From NCBI RefSeq assembly GCF_025345565.1, contig NZ_CP054475.1, forward strand, positions 577,501-641,500: DNA of 64,000 nt, given 5' to 3'. This stretch comes from Thalassolituus hydrocarboniclasticus. Lineage in GTDB: Bacteria > Pseudomonadota > Gammaproteobacteria > Pseudomonadales > Oceanobacteraceae. Each line of letters starts with the position of its first letter. The stretch's first letter is position 1. The notes under the pieces were generated by a model. The model was not told the origin of the DNA. It saw only the letters and a list, made by a program, of their open reading frames with translations, and ran no database searches. A program made the position numbers and the translations under genes. This document shows, one piece after another, positions 29,362 through 39,063 of this stretch.

Positions 29362-29988
29362 ATGGGGGTTGTGGCTAAACGCTCTTCCATGACGTTCTAT
29401 TCGGATGCGTCAGATCATTACAGTCACCGTGTACGTATCGTACTGGCTGAAAAAGGGGTGGCGGTAGAAATTCATGACGTCGATCCTGACAACAAGCCAG
29501 AAGATCTGGCATCACTGAACCCATACAACTCGCTGCCAACACTGGTGGATCGCGATCTGGTTCTGTACGAACCAAACGTGATGATGGAATACCTCGACGA
29601 GCGCTTCCCGCACCCGCCGCTGTTGCCGGTTTACCCGGTTGCCCGTGCGCAAAGCCGTCTGTGGATTAACCGCATCGAAAAAGACTGGGGTGGCCTGATC
29701 GACACCATCCTCAACGGAAAAGGCAAGGATGTTGAAGCAGCCCGTAAACAGCTGACTGACAGTCTGATTGCAACCAGCCCGATCTTTGCAGAATTGCCAT
29801 ATTTTATGAGCGAAGAGTTCTCCATTGTTGATTGCTGCGTTGGCCCGATCCTGTGGCGCTTGCCGGTACTGGGTATCGAATTGCCGGAAAAATCCTGCAA
29901 GCCGATGCTGCAATATATGGAGCGTTTGTTTGAGCGTGAATCCTTTATCGCCAGCCTCTCTGAAGCTGAGCGGGAAATGCGCGACTGA
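29362..29988 (+). CDS. sspA: Stringent starvation protein A
   Basis: The protein has 208 residues from the ATG at 29362, preceded by TAAGGAAATT; an upstream in-frame start lies within the hairpin and is rejected. The N-terminal thioredoxin-like half carries [20 protein letters not shown], and [20 protein letters not shown] is the typical SspA version of the glutathione-transferase fold. SspA binds RNA polymerase and modifies transcription in stationary phase and acid stress. The order rpsI-petABC-sspAB is conserved in pseudomonads and relatives. The stop overlaps sspB by one base. Confidence 0.96.
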   Translation: MGVVAKRSSMTFYSDASDHYSHRVRIVLAEKGVAVEIHDVDPDNKPEDLASLNPYNSLPTLVDRDLVLYEPNVMMEYLDERFPHPPLLPVYPVARAQSRLWINRIEKDWGGLIDTILNGKGKDVEAARKQLTDSLIATSPIFAELPYFMSEEFSIVDCCVGPILWRLPVLGIELPEKSCKPMLQYMERLFERESFIASLSEAEREMRD

Positions 29989-30407
29989 TGAGTAATACCA
30001 TGACACCCAGTCGTCCGTACTTAATGCGGGCGCTGAATGAGTGGATTCTCGATAATCAGTGCACGCCTTACGTTCTGGTTGATGCTTTACTGCCCGATGT
30101 TCAGGTTCCGCAGGAATATGTGAATAACGGGCAGATTGTGCTGAATATCAGTCCCGGAGCTGTGCAGAACCTGCTGATTGATGAAAGTGGTCTGTCGTTT
30201 AATGCCCGCTTTGGTGGTGTGCCAATGGCGGTCTTTGTGCCTGTTATTGCCATATTGGCAATTTATGCGCGCGAGAATGGTCAGGGAATGGTGTTTGGCT
30301 CTGAAGCCGGAGCACCGAATCCGGATGACCCGCAACCGCCGAAGAAAAAGCCTGTAGCGGAAAATCCGCCAGCTGGCGCAAGACCTTCGCTGAAAGTGGT
30401 GAAGTGA
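29988..30407 (+). CDS. sspB: ClpXP protease specificity-enhancing factor SspB
   Basis: The protein has 139 residues. The N-terminal domain (to about residue 110) begins SRPYLMRALNEWILDNQCTP and contains the FNARFGG strand that binds ssrA-tagged substrates. A proline-rich flexible linker follows, and the C-terminus RPSLKVVK is the ClpX-binding motif. SspB delivers tmRNA-tagged proteins to ClpXP. An ATG at 30000 is a possible alternative start. It is co-translated with sspA. Confidence 0.96.
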   Translation: MSNTMTPSRPYLMRALNEWILDNQCTPYVLVDALLPDVQVPQEYVNNGQIVLNISPGAVQNLLIDESGLSFNARFGGVPMAVFVPVIAILAIYARENGQGMVFGSEAGAPNPDDPQPPKKKPVAENPPAGARPSLKVVK

Positions 30408-30464
30408 TGCCTGAGCCGGACGTCGGCAGATTGACGTCGGACGCTTAAGAAGCAGGAATATAAG

Positions 30465-30488
30465 AAACCGCCGCAAGGCGGTTTTTTT
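30465..30488 (+). terminator. Rho-independent terminator of sspAB
   Basis: AAACCGCC-GCAA-GGCGGTTT followed by a run of T, about 58 bases after the sspB stop. Confidence 0.93.
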
Positions 30489-30633
30489 ATGTCTGACTGT
30501 TACCCTGCACTGCTCCTCCCGGGCTGTTATTCAATAAATGGCGCGTCTTTGGCCACTTTTGAACATTTATTGTGAACACTCTCGATAAATGGAAATTCTG
30601 CGCTTGTGGGCAGAAGCTGGCTGAGCATAATGC

Positions 30634-30650
30634 CTGACCGAATGGTCAAG
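30634..30650. promoter_or_regulatory. Palindromic operator-like site (RutR/TetR type) upstream of the BMP gene
   Basis: CTGACCGAATGGTCAA contains the perfect dyad TGACC-GAAT-GGTCA. It fits the E. coli RutR consensus TTGACCANNTGGTCAA at 12 of 14 defined positions; many TetR-family sites have a similar form. It lies 20 bases ahead of the start of the nucleoside-type binding protein. No regulator gene is adjacent. Confidence 0.45.
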
Positions 30651-30669
30651 TATTAATGGTTGGAATGTT

Positions 30670-31734
30670 ATGCGCCCCTGTGCGATGAATTTTTTATTGG
30701 TATTACTGTGCTCACTGACGACGGCTGCTCAGGCGCAAATTAAAGCGGCTTTTATTTATGTTGGACCAGCCAAAGAAGTCGGCTGGTCACACTCGCATGA
30801 TGAAGGGCGTCAGCATCTGGAAAAAGTCTTCGGTGCGGATGTCAAAACGCAATATGTGGAGTTTGTGCAGGAAGGACGCGCCTCTGCTGAAATTATCCGT
30901 AAGCTGGCAGCAGAAAACGATATTATTTTTACTACCTCGCAGGGGTATATGGTTACCACGGCGCGTGTTGCCCGTGAATTTCCGGCGGTTAAGTTTGATA
31001 ACGCCACCGGTCTGCGTCTGAGCGAAAACCTTGGCAGCTATGCCGCGCGTGCTTATGAACCACGTTATTTATCCGGCATGATTGCCGGTGCCATGACCCG
31101 CAGTAACCGCATTGGTTTTGTTGCCGCTCATGCGATTCCGGAAGTTATCCGTGGTATTAATGCATTTACCCTTGGCGTACGCCGGGTAAACCCTCAGGCC
31201 GTTGTTGAAGTAAAGTGGACCCGTCAGTGGTACGCGCCGGACAAAGCCTCTGAGCTGGCCCGTGAGCTGCTGAAAAGCGGTGCTGATGTGCTGACCCATC
31301 ACACCGACTCGCCAGCGGTTGTTAAAGAAGCAGAAGCCGCTGGCGTATTTGCCATCAGCTTCCACTCCAATATGTCGGAATTTGCCCCGACCAAACAAAT
31401 TGCCTCGGTTGGTTACGACTGGGGAAAATACTACGCCACACAGATTCAGGCGTTAAAAGAAGGCAACTGGAGCAGCAAGCGATTGTGGCTGGGTATGAGT
31501 GAGGATATTGCCCAGCTGAATAATCTCAGCGATCAGATTCCGGCAGCGGTGCGCGATCAGGTGTCGCAGGTTGAAAAGGAAATAAAGAATAAAACCTTCA
31601 GCGTTTTCTCCGGCCCTGTTCTTAACAGTCGCGGTCGTCCACTGGTTCGCGCCGGCGAATCTCTCACCGATGATGAGCTGCTGCGTATGAACTGGTATGT
31701 GGAAGGAGTGGTTGGCGAGATGCCGTCGTTCTGA
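30670..31734 (+). CDS. BMP-family (PnrA-like) periplasmic solute-binding protein
   Basis: The protein has 354 residues with a signal peptide (about 1-22, ending AQA). The mature part begins IKAAFIYVGPAKEVGWSHSHDEGR, the signature opening of the BMP family, whose members bind nucleosides or purine derivatives for ABC transporters. FTTSQGYM, the acidic SENLGSYAARAYEPRYLSGM segment and IASVGYDWGKYY are further family motifs. There is no lipobox Cys, so it is soluble in the periplasm. No permease or ATPase gene is next to it. GGAAT precedes the ATG. The operator-like dyad at 30634 would fit regulation by a nucleobase-sensing repressor; that link is inference. Confidence 0.9.
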   Translation: MRPCAMNFLLVLLCSLTTAAQAQIKAAFIYVGPAKEVGWSHSHDEGRQHLEKVFGADVKTQYVEFVQEGRASAEIIRKLAAENDIIFTTSQGYMVTTARVAREFPAVKFDNATGLRLSENLGSYAARAYEPRYLSGMIAGAMTRSNRIGFVAAHAIPEVIRGINAFTLGVRRVNPQAVVEVKWTRQWYAPDKASELARELLKSGADVLTHHTDSPAVVKEAEAAGVFAISFHSNMSEFAPTKQIASVGYDWGKYYATQIQALKEGNWSSKRLWLGMSEDIAQLNNLSDQIPAAVRDQVSQVEKEIKNKTFSVFSGPVLNSRGRPLVRAGESLTDDELLRMNWYVEGVVGEMPSF

Positions 31735-31758
31735 TGGGCGGTGTATTACTAAAGCGAT

Positions 31759-31786
31759 TTCCCTGATGCTTTTCAGCATCAGGGAA
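31759..31786. terminator. Hairpin between convergent genes
   Basis: TTCCCTGATGCT-TTTC-AGCATCAGGGAA is a perfect 12-bp stem between the stops of the BMP gene (31734) and the SRPBCC gene (31801). No T run follows on the plus strand, so termination strength is uncertain. Confidence 0.65.
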
Positions 31787-31800
31787 TGTAAGCAGCCAAC

Positions 31801-32412
31801 TCAGGCATCAAACGGGCTGTGCGGCTCCCACGGATGCGGACGCTCGAACGCATCTTTCTGCTCGATCATAGCCTTAATATTTTCCAGGTTCAGGCGGAAT
31901 ACCCGCTCTCCTTCGAACTGGCTGACCCAGAATACGAAATGTTCAAAAACGGAATATTTTGTATGGTCGTCGAGATCACCTTCAAAGGTCAGGCGGGTGG
32001 TGCCATTGCCCAGATCTTCATACAGCTGATAGGCGGTAAACTGAAAACGCTCGAATAATTCCCAGCTGGTGTTGGAGACATTATAGGTACGCAGGGTACG
32101 GCGTTTGTATGGTTCAGCGGTCAGGGTGCGTTCATCCCAGAAAAATCCTTCTTCATTGTCGTTGCGGAAGCAGCGGCGCAGAGCACCGATCTGGCCTTCG
32201 GCAACCGGTGAACTTTCCAGTGGGCGGATATGATCAAAGATTACCGACCAGCCTTTCGCGTGGCGGTTATCAGAAAGAAAATCCCAGACTTCTTTGACGG
32301 GCGCATTAATAACAACACTGTGTGAAGTAACGACGTGGCGCTGGGCCTGAGCAATAAGGATAACAACAGACAAAGTGACAACGGCCACCAGTCCGGCTAA
32401 TAGTTTTTTCAT
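31801..32412 (-). CDS. SRPBCC (START-like) domain protein with N-terminal membrane anchor
   Basis: The protein has 203 residues. Residues 4-22 are hydrophobic (LLAGLVAVVTLSVVILIAQA), an anchor or signal peptide. The rest is a polyketide cyclase / SRPBCC lipid-binding-fold domain: HSVVINAPVKEVWDFLSDNRHAKGW is the typical first strand and helix, with RLTFEGDLDD and a long C-terminal helix (LENIKAMIEQ). Such domains hold hydrophobic ligands. No catalytic residue is evident and no partner gene is adjacent. The ligand is unknown. Confidence 0.8.
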   Translation of the reverse strand: MKKLLAGLVAVVTLSVVILIAQAQRHVVTSHSVVINAPVKEVWDFLSDNRHAKGWSVIFDHIRPLESSPVAEGQIGALRRCFRNDNEEGFFWDERTLTAEPYKRRTLRTYNVSNTSWELFERFQFTAYQLYEDLGNGTTRLTFEGDLDDHTKYSVFEHFVFWVSQFEGERVFRLNLENIKAMIEQKDAFERPHPWEPHSPFDA

Positions 32413-32552
32413 AAGCGTTTCCGGATAAATAAGGAGGGTGAGTCGTGAGATGTCCGGCAGAAAGAGTGCCGGAAAATAATTCCGTCCGTGGTGCTTTTAT
32501 TATGGTGTTATAAAACGCCCGCCGCGGTTATTGGCGGCGGGCGCTGAGGGTC

Positions 32553-34013
32553 TTACAACTCTGACAGTTTTTTCTGCAGTACGTCCATAACCACCTGCGG
32601 GTTAACCCCTTTAGCGGCTTTACGCACCAGACCAATAAAAGGCCCGATGGCTTTCGCGCGTTTATCTTCCGGTGTTGCCAGATAACCTTCCACCAGTTTC
32701 GGGTTGGCCGCCAGAACCTCGGCAACAATGGCTTCGATTGCGCCGCTGTCAGATACCTGTTTCAGGCCCAGGGAATCGACCAGCTTGTCGACGCTTTCTG
32801 CGCTGCCGTCACCTTTACCTTCGACCAGTGCATTAAAGACTTCTTTTGCACCACCGTTGTTCAGGGTGTTGTCTTTAATCAGCTGCAGAATGCGGCCCAG
32901 CTGCTCGGCGCTGACGGCCATTTCGCCGATGCTGATTTCCAGACGGTTCAGTGTGGCAGATACGTCGCCCTGCACCCAGTTGGCCGCCAGCTTATAGTCG
33001 TTGGCGATTTTGGCCGCGGTTTCGAAATAGTGTGCCAGCTCACGGTTGGCTGCCAGTACCGCCGCATCGATGGCGCTCAGGCCGTGTGCGTGGGCAAAGC
33101 GGGCACGTTTGGCATCCGGCAGTTCCGGCAGGGTGGCACGTACGGCTTCAACATAGTTGTCGTCGATGATTACTGGTAATAAATCCGGGCAAGGGAAGTA
33201 GCGGTAATCGTTGGCAACTTCTTTGGAGCGCATGGCGCGGGTTTCGTTTTTGTCGGCATCGTACAGGCGGGTTTCCTGAATGATTTTGCCGCCATCTTCG
33301 AGAATATCCATCTGCCGTGCAATTTCAGCATCGATGGCACGTTCCACGTTGCGGAAAGAGTTTACGTTTTTAATTTCGGTGCGGGTGCCGAATTCTTCCT
33401 GACCTTTCGGGCGCAGGGAAACGTTACAGTCACAACGCATTGAACCCTGAGATAAATCGCCGTCGCAAATACCCAGGTAAGTCACAATGCTGTGCATTTT
33501 ACGGAAATAGGCCGCGGCTTCTTTGGCGTTGCGCATTTCCGGCTCGGATACGATTTCAATCAGCGGCGTGCCGGCACGGTTCAGGTCGATACCGGACATA
33601 CCGTTAAAGCCTTCGTGTACCGATTTACCGGCGTCTTCTTCCAGGTGCGCACGGGTAACGTTAATACGCTTGCTGCTGCCGTCTTCCAGTTCGATATCGA
33701 TATGGCCGATGCCAACAATCGGATGGTGCAGCTGGGTGGTCTGGTAGCCTTTGGGAGAATCCGGGTAGAAATAGTTTTTACGGTCAAAAACCGATTTCAG
33801 GCCGATTTCTGCGTCAATGGCGAGGCCGAACTTTACCGCCATGCGTAACGCTTCTTCGTTAAACGCCGGCAGTACACCAGGCAGACCCAGATCGATGGCA
33901 CAGGCCTGGGTGTTGGCGTCGGCACCGTAAGCGGTCGACGAGCCGGAGAAAATTTTCGATTTGGTGGCCAGCTGAGCGTGAATCTCAAGGCCGATTACAA
34001 CTTCCCATTCCAT
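32553..34013 (-). CDS. gatB: Aspartyl/glutamyl-tRNA amidotransferase subunit B
   Basis: The protein has 486 residues, standard length. It opens with [20 protein letters not shown] and carries [32 protein letters not shown] and the C-terminal YqeY-like domain ending [10 protein letters not shown]. GatB holds the tRNA and activates the misacylated amino acid for transamidation. It lies ten bases after gatA in the gatC-gatA-gatB order. A complete GatCAB implies tRNA-dependent formation of Asn-tRNA and/or Gln-tRNA in this organism. Confidence 0.97.
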   Translation of the reverse strand: MEWEVVIGLEIHAQLATKSKIFSGSSTAYGADANTQACAIDLGLPGVLPAFNEEALRMAVKFGLAIDAEIGLKSVFDRKNYFYPDSPKGYQTTQLHHPIVGIGHIDIELEDGSSKRINVTRAHLEEDAGKSVHEGFNGMSGIDLNRAGTPLIEIVSEPEMRNAKEAAAYFRKMHSIVTYLGICDGDLSQGSMRCDCNVSLRPKGQEEFGTRTEIKNVNSFRNVERAIDAEIARQMDILEDGGKIIQETRLYDADKNETRAMRSKEVANDYRYFPCPDLLPVIIDDNYVEAVRATLPELPDAKRARFAHAHGLSAIDAAVLAANRELAHYFETAAKIANDYKLAANWVQGDVSATLNRLEISIGEMAVSAEQLGRILQLIKDNTLNNGGAKEVFNALVEGKGDGSAESVDKLVDSLGLKQVSDSGAIEAIVAEVLAANPKLVEGYLATPEDKRAKAIGPFIGLVRKAAKGVNPQVVMDVLQKKLSEL

Positions 34014-34023
34014 GATTCGCTCC

Positions 34024-35475
34024 TCAAATGCCCGCAGGTGTTTTCAGATGCCAGTCGGTGCTTTGCTGGAATTTATGCGCAGCATTCAGCAGACGGCCTT
34101 CGTCAAAATAATTACCGATCAGCTGTAAGCCGACCGGTAAGTTGTTTACCTGACCACAGGAAATCGACATGCCGGGCAGGCCTGCCAGATTCAGGGCGAT
34201 GGTGAAAATATCTTCAAGGTACATGTCGACCGGATCGGCGGTTTTTTCGCCGCATTTAAATGCCGGCGTCGGCGTGGTTGGGCCCATGATGATATCGACT
34301 TCGTTAAAGGCATTCACAAAGTCATTTTTAATCAGACGGCGTACCTGCTGCGCTTTTTTGTAGTAAGCATCGTAGAAACCGGCAGACAGGGCATAGGCAC
34401 CGACCATAATGCGGCGTTTAACTTCGATACCGAAACCTTCACCACGCGAGCGTTTGTACAGGTCGTTAATATCCTGCGGATTTTCGCAACGGTAACCAAA
34501 ACGTACACCGTCCATGCGTGACAGGTTGGCGGAGCACTCGGCCGGCGCAATGATGTAATACGTAGGAATGGCCAGATGGGTATTCGGCAGTGAAACTTCT
34601 TTCACCCTGGCGCCCATTTTTTCGTATTCGGCGATGGCGTTGCGTACCTGCTGCTGCATTTCGGCACTTAAATCGCTGCGGAAATATTCTTTTGGCAGGC
34701 CGATGGTCAAACCTTCGATGCTGTTATTCAGCGTGGCGGTGTAATCCGGTACTTCACGGTCAACGCAGGTGGAGTCTTTGGCATCAAAGCCGGCCATAAC
34801 ATTGAGCATCATGGCGGAGTCTTCGGCGGTACGGGTAATGGTACCGGCCTGATCGAGACTGGAGGCGTAAGCAATCATGCCCCAGCGTGATACGCGGCCA
34901 TAGGTTGGCTTCAGGCCGGTCAGGCCACAGAAGGCGGCCGGCTGGCGGATCGAACCACCGGTATCGGATGCTGTAGCACCCGGTACCAGCTGCGCGGCAA
35001 CCGCAGCGGCTGAACCACCGGAAGAACCACCGGGAACACGGTCGGTATCCCATGGGTTTTTAACGGCGCCGAAAAAGGAGCTTTCGTTGGATGAGCCCAT
35101 GGCAAATTCATCCATGTTCAGCTTACCCAGAGACACAGCACCGGCGTTGTTGAAGTTTTCAACAATGGTGGCGTCGTAAGGCGCAACGAAATTGCTCAGC
35201 ATTTTTGAGCCGCAGGTGGTCAGAACACCGTTGGTACAGAAAATATCTTTATGTGCCATCGGCACACCGGTCCAGGCATCGGCATTGCCGGCTGCGCGAC
35301 GGGCATCGGCGGCTTTGGCCTGAGCCAGCGCCTGTTCTTCGCTCACGGTAATGAAACTGTTGTAGCGATTATCGGTCTGTTTGATGCGGGAAAGCAGGTT
35401 CTCAGTAATTTCGACACTGCTGTATTCACCGGCCGCCAGATCGCGGGAAATTTCTGCGATGGTTTTGTTGTGCAT
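34024..35475 (-). CDS. gatA: Aspartyl/glutamyl-tRNA amidotransferase subunit A
   Basis: The protein has 483 residues of the amidase-signature family. The catalytic triad is visible as Lys76 (MAHKDIF), Ser151 (GGSSGGS) and Ser175 ([10 protein letters not shown]), spaced exactly as in characterised GatA. It releases ammonia from glutamine for use by GatB. The gene follows gatC by 41 bases and precedes gatB by 10. Confidence 0.98.
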   Translation of the reverse strand: MHNKTIAEISRDLAAGEYSSVEITENLLSRIKQTDNRYNSFITVSEEQALAQAKAADARRAAGNADAWTGVPMAHKDIFCTNGVLTTCGSKMLSNFVAPYDATIVENFNNAGAVSLGKLNMDEFAMGSSNESSFFGAVKNPWDTDRVPGGSSGGSAAAVAAQLVPGATASDTGGSIRQPAAFCGLTGLKPTYGRVSRWGMIAYASSLDQAGTITRTAEDSAMMLNVMAGFDAKDSTCVDREVPDYTATLNNSIEGLTIGLPKEYFRSDLSAEMQQQVRNAIAEYEKMGARVKEVSLPNTHLAIPTYYIIAPAECSANLSRMDGVRFGYRCENPQDINDLYKRSRGEGFGIEVKRRIMVGAYALSAGFYDAYYKKAQQVRRLIKNDFVNAFNEVDIIMGPTTPTPAFKCGEKTADPVDMYLEDIFTIALNLAGLPGMSISCGQVNNLPVGLQLIGNYFDEGRLLNAAHKFQQSTDWHLKTPAGI

Positions 35476-35516
35476 AAGGAATCCTTGTACCCGGGGCTGA
35501 GCCTCAGGTTTTGCTG

Positions 35517-35804
35517 TTACTCGACGACGCGTGGAACGAGGTAGTAGCCATTCTCGGTCTGAGGAGCGATCTGCTGGAAATGATCGCGGTTATTCTCTTC
35601 GGTCACGACGTCAGCCCGCAGACGCTGAACTGCATCCAGCGGGTGGGCCATTGGTTCGACAGATGAGGTGTCGACGGCGGATAACTGATCGACCAGGTCG
35701 AGAATGTTGCTCAGATTTTTCTGGTATTCCGCGATTTGTGCCTCGTCGATTTGCAGACGGGACAGATCGGCAATGTCACGAACCTGTTGCTGGTCCAGAG
35801 CCAT
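35517..35804 (-). CDS. gatC: Aspartyl/glutamyl-tRNA amidotransferase subunit C
   Basis: The protein has 95 residues, standard for Gat[21 protein letters not shown] starts the helical bundle, and the C-terminal half carries [19 protein letters not shown] and ends YYLVPRVVE, the conserved tail that packs against GatA and GatB. It is the first gene of the minus-strand operon and diverges from mreB across about 125 bases. Confidence 0.97.
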   Translation of the reverse strand: MALDQQQVRDIADLSRLQIDEAQIAEYQKNLSNILDLVDQLSAVDTSSVEPMAHPLDAVQRLRADVVTEENNRDHFQQIAPQTENGYYLVPRVVE

Positions 35805-35862
35805 GTGCTTACTCCAGTGTTGATGCCTGTTGGAAAGGTGCCGAGCGTAGCATAAATGCGCC

Positions 35863-35891
35863 TTGCCCTAAATCCCCACCATTGCTAGAGT
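35863..35891 (+). promoter_or_regulatory. Probable sigma-70 promoter of mreB
   Basis: TTGCCC (35863-35868), a 17-bp spacer and TAGAGT (35886-35891) lie 40 bases ahead of the mreB ATG. Confidence 0.5.
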
Positions 35892-35915
35892 TACCCACAA
35901 TTTTGCCACCTGTGA

Positions 35916-36968
<1,053 letters not shown>

Positions 36969-36989
36969 TTGCCGGAAAAAGAACGCTGA

Positions 36990-37018
36990 AAAAGCGGGGC
37001 TCTTGCCCCGCTTTTTTT
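36990..37018 (+). terminator. Rho-independent terminator after mreB
   Basis: AAAGCGGGGC-TCTT-GCCCCGCTTT followed by TTTTAT, 22 bases after mreB. It implies that mreB is expressed at a higher level than, or separately from, mreCD. Confidence 0.93.
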
Positions 37019-37153
37019 ATGTTTAAAGCATTCAGTTATGCAGTGGAAGCTGCCGACTCCGGCCTGCCGGTGCTGGTTCCTGTTTGTGCTTGGCGGTATA
37101 GTTAGCCACTTCCATTTTTATTCGGGTAGAGCGTTATTAAGTCGCAGTTTCAG

Positions 37154-37999
37154 GTGCCGACGTTTCAGCGGCAGCGGGTCTTGGGGATTGTTGTTCTGGC
37201 ACTGACGCTGATGTGGCTGGACAGTCACGCCCCATGGTTACAATCCGTGCGTTATATCACCGGTTATCTGCTGGCGCCTGCGCAGCAGGTGGCGCTGGTT
37301 CCCTCCGCTATTGGTAACTGGTTTGGCGAATCCGCCGCCAGCCGCCAGGAATTAACCAACGAAAATAAACAGCTGACAGCGCGCAATCTGGTGCTGGAGC
37401 TGCGTGCCCAGCGTCTGGCCGCGCTGGAAGCAGAAAATATCGAGCTGCGTGAATTGCTCAGTGCTTCAGAGCAGGTTGACGACCGCGTACTGGTCACCGC
37501 CGTGGTGGCCGTTGATCCGGATCCGTTCAGTCAGCAGATTCTGATCAATAAAGGCGGCGAAGACGGCGTATTTATCGGCCAGCCGGTGCTGGATGCCTAT
37601 GGCCTGCTTGGTCAGGTGATCGATGTTATGCCCTACAGTGCCCGGGTGCTGATGATTGCCGACTCCAACCATGCGATTCCGGTGCAGGTAAACCGTAACG
37701 GCGTGCGCGCAATTGCCGTTGGTACCGGCGCGCTGGATGAACTCGAACTGATTTATGTGCCCAATACCGCCGACATTATCAAAGGCGACCTGCTGGTCAG
37801 CTCCGGTCTGGGCGGGCGTTATCCGCGCGGTTATCCGGTCGCAACCGTGACCAAAGTTGAAAATATTCCCGGAAAATCCTTTGCCGCTGTTACGGCAGAA
37901 CCCAGCGCTCACTTAGATCGCAGCCGGCATTTATTGCTGGTATTCAGTCATGGCTCTGGTCAGGTGCCACCGGGCGATTTATGGCAGGGTAAAGAATGA
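37154..37999 (+). CDS. mreC: Rod-shape-determining protein MreC
   Basis: The protein has 281 residues from the GTG at 37154. It has one membrane helix (about 10-25), a coiled-coil segment (about 60-100, rich in Glu/Leu) and the beta-barrel domain with DPFSQQILINKGGEDGVFIGQPV and SSGLGGRYPRGYPVA. MreC links MreB to the periplasmic wall synthases. The start is uncertain. No ribosome site precedes the GTG. An in-frame ATT at 37136 stands behind GGGTAGAG, and starting there adds six residues that align with the E. coli N-terminus (MK..F...P..Q.R). The end overlaps mreD by ATGA. Confidence 0.95.
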   Translation: MPTFQRQRVLGIVVLALTLMWLDSHAPWLQSVRYITGYLLAPAQQVALVPSAIGNWFGESAASRQELTNENKQLTARNLVLELRAQRLAALEAENIELRELLSASEQVDDRVLVTAVVAVDPDPFSQQILINKGGEDGVFIGQPVLDAYGLLGQVIDVMPYSARVLMIADSNHAIPVQVNRNGVRAIAVGTGALDELELIYVPNTADIIKGDLLVSSGLGGRYPRGYPVATVTKVENIPGKSFAAVTAEPSAHLDRSRHLLLVFSHGSGQVPPGDLWQGKE

Positions 38000-38475
38000 A
38001 TATCCGTGCACTGATTTTAGTGGCAACCGGTATGTTTCTGGCCTTTGTGCTTGAGCATCTGCCGATGCCCGACATTCTGCTGTGGTTGCAGCCAGCCTGG
38101 GTGCTGCTGCTGGTGACTTTACTGGTACTGCATGCGCCGCATATTTTTGGTCTGTGGCTGGCTTTGCCACTGGGGCTGATGCTGGACGTGGAGCACAATT
38201 CGCTGCTTGGTATGCACGTGCTCACGCTGGCGGTGCATATTTTTGTATTGCAGCTGCTGTACCGGCGTATGGCGATGTTTAATTTTCTGCAGCAGACCGC
38301 CGTGGTGTTTTTGCTGGTGGTGCTGCAGCAGTTACTGAGCTACTGGGCGGTGGCACTGGTGAGTGAAAATATGGTGCCGGTATCGCTCTGGACTCCGGCC
38401 CTGACTTCGGCGCTGGTCTGGCCCTGGGTGTACGCCTTAACCCATATGGCGCTGGCGCGCCTGCATCTGTCATGA
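37996..38475 (+). CDS. mreD: Rod-shape-determining protein MreD
   Basis: The protein has 159 residues with five to six membrane helices covering nearly the whole chain. Typical MreD features are the N-terminal helix with [20 protein letters not shown] and the segment [24 protein letters not shown]. It is an integral membrane partner of MreC in the elongation complex. It overlaps mreC and maf by ATGA at each end, so the three are translationally coupled. Confidence 0.95.
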   Translation: MNIRALILVATGMFLAFVLEHLPMPDILLWLQPAWVLLLVTLLVLHAPHIFGLWLALPLGLMLDVEHNSLLGMHVLTLAVHIFVLQLLYRRMAMFNFLQQTAVVFLLVVLQQLLSYWAVALVSENMVPVSLWTPALTSALVWPWVYALTHMALARLHLS

Positions 38476-39059
38476 CGGATACAACAGGCCTGATTCTGGC
38501 GTCCGCTTCGCCCCGGCGACGGGAATTACTGCAGCAGATTGGGGTTAAATTCCGTATCGAGGTTGCTGATATTGACGAGACTCCGCTGTCAGCAGAACAC
38601 CCGGCGGCCTATGTGGCCCGGTTGGCGCTGGGCAAGGCGCAGAAGATTGCAGCTGAGAATCCCGGTTGCGTGGTGCTGGGTTCAGACACCACAGTCGTGC
38701 TGGACGATGAGATTCTCGGTAAACCGGAAAACGCTGATGATGCAGCGCGTATGCTGGCGGCACTGGCTGGTCGCCGCCATCAGGTTATGACCGCCGTTGC
38801 TTTGGTAAAGGATGATCAGCAGCGGGTACAGACGGTTATCACCAATGTTCACTTTGCGCCGTTAAGTGCCGCGCAGATCAGCGCCTATGTGGCGACCGGC
38901 GAGCCGGCCGATAAAGCCGGAGCTTATGGAATACAGGGACTGGGTGCAGTGCTGGTGGACGCCATCGAAGGCAGTTACAGCAATGTGGTTGGTCTGCCGC
39001 TGACGGAAACAGCGGCCATGCTGCAACAATTTGATATTCCCATCTGGGACAAGGATTAA
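38472..39059 (+). CDS. maf: Maf-family nucleoside triphosphate pyrophosphatase (YhdE-like)
   Basis: The protein has 195 residues. The Maf signature [17 protein letters not shown] is near residues 8-24. [20 protein letters not shown] carries the catalytic Asp, and [30 protein letters not shown] is the conserved C-terminal part. The YhdE subtype hydrolyses dTTP, UTP and related or modified nucleotides and is encoded next to mreD and rng in E. coli as here. It overlaps mreD by four bases, and rng starts four bases after its stop. Confidence 0.96.
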   Translation: MTDTTGLILASASPRRRELLQQIGVKFRIEVADIDETPLSAEHPAAYVARLALGKAQKIAAENPGCVVLGSDTTVVLDDEILGKPENADDAARMLAALAGRRHQVMTAVALVKDDQQRVQTVITNVHFAPLSAAQISAYVATGEPADKAGAYGIQGLGAVLVDAIEGSYSNVVGLPLTETAAMLQQFDIPIWDKD

Positions 39060-39063
39060 GCCT

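Noticed and set aside
31759-31786. Perfect hairpin considered as an operator or attachment site
   Set aside because: Its place between two convergent stop codons fits a terminator better.
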